Shown piece after piece: positions 63,966 through 64,000 of a DNA stretch of 64,000 nucleotides (its first letter is position 1; each line of letters opens with the position of its first letter). The notes under the pieces were generated by a model that saw only the letters and a program-made list of their open reading frames with translations, did not search any database and was not told the DNA's origin. The stretch is from NCBI RefSeq assembly GCF_026163565.1, contig NZ_JAPDKN010000011.1, positions 156,269 through 220,268 on the forward strand. Reading direction: 5' to 3'. This DNA comes from Chryseobacterium sp. YIM B08800 (lineage in GTDB: Bacteria > Bacteroidota > Bacteroidia > Flavobacteriales > Weeksellaceae). Position numbers and translations under genes: made by a program.

Positions 63966-64000
63966 AATATATTTTTGAAATTGTGAGTTTCGGGGGGGGC

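Noticed and set aside
63990..64000. Terminal G-run as a biological feature
   Set aside because: It lies at the window edge in intergenic DNA; nothing can be concluded from it.

Overview
The window is a stretch of chromosome from a member of the Flavobacteriia (phylum Bacteroidota), most like Chryseobacterium or a close relative in the Weeksellaceae. Evidence: strongly AT-rich DNA; many copies of the phylum's promoter -7 box TAnnTTTG just upstream of genes; a type IX secretion C-terminal domain; Bacteroidota-type TonB-receptor barrels and lipoproteins; a methionine synthase split into two proteins; and the RDD / SpoIIM-like / DUF4129 / DUF4350 / MoxR / DUF58 gene order. No rRNA or tRNA gene, prophage or CRISPR array was seen. 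The placement is inference from content, since no search was possible.

Layout. 1-2.7 kb: end of a histidine kinase, then three unrecognised small genes. 2.9-5.6 kb: enolase and citrate synthase, each with its own promoter or terminator. 5.9-12.4 kb: two guanidine-modifying enzymes, a WG-repeat protein flanked by decayed copies of the preceding gene's 3' end, and a GH43-type glycosidase. 12.5-20.6 kb: a lipoprotein esterase, an outer-membrane receptor, a carboxypeptidase-like lipoprotein, DUF3817, nadD and recJ. 20.9-31 kb: a ferritin-like pair, an M48 protease, an ABC-F protein, smpB, an OmpA protein, yebC, a metallophosphatase with a glycosyltransferase, and small genes. 31.2-39.5 kb: the MoxR/DUF58 membrane operon, interrupted by a REP-type transposase with its repeats and by a four-helix-bundle gene. 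39.6-42.7 kb: OsmC and a GH63-like glucosidase. 42.8-52.9 kb: a methionine cluster behind a SAM riboswitch. 53-64 kb: folE, a cysteine-rich leader peptide, cysS, a T9SS cargo protein, malQ, small secreted proteins and ferritin.

How the genes work together. The SAM riboswitch heads homoserine acyltransferase, an ACT-homoserine dehydrogenase, a homoserine sulfhydrylase, both halves of MetH, and MetF. Together these make homoserine, homocysteine, the methyl donor and methionine. A fatty acid desaturase lies between the two MetH halves. The MoxR region looks like a BatA-type envelope or stress system. The sugar genes (malQ, GH63-like, GH43-like) are scattered.

Most notable. (1) A 25-codon ORF ending CCCCECCC lies directly upstream of cysteinyl-tRNA synthetase and looks like a cysteine-sensing attenuator leader. 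(2) Several intergenic regions hold exact or degenerate repeats of period 7 (or 8) that begin at or near the stop codon of a gene and often run into the next start codon; I know of no name for this class. (3) A REP-type transposase is surrounded by three two-hairpin repeat copies in direct and inverted orientation inside the MoxR operon. (4) Decayed copies of the ctlX 3' end lie beyond the WG-repeat gene and look like an insertion or duplication scar.
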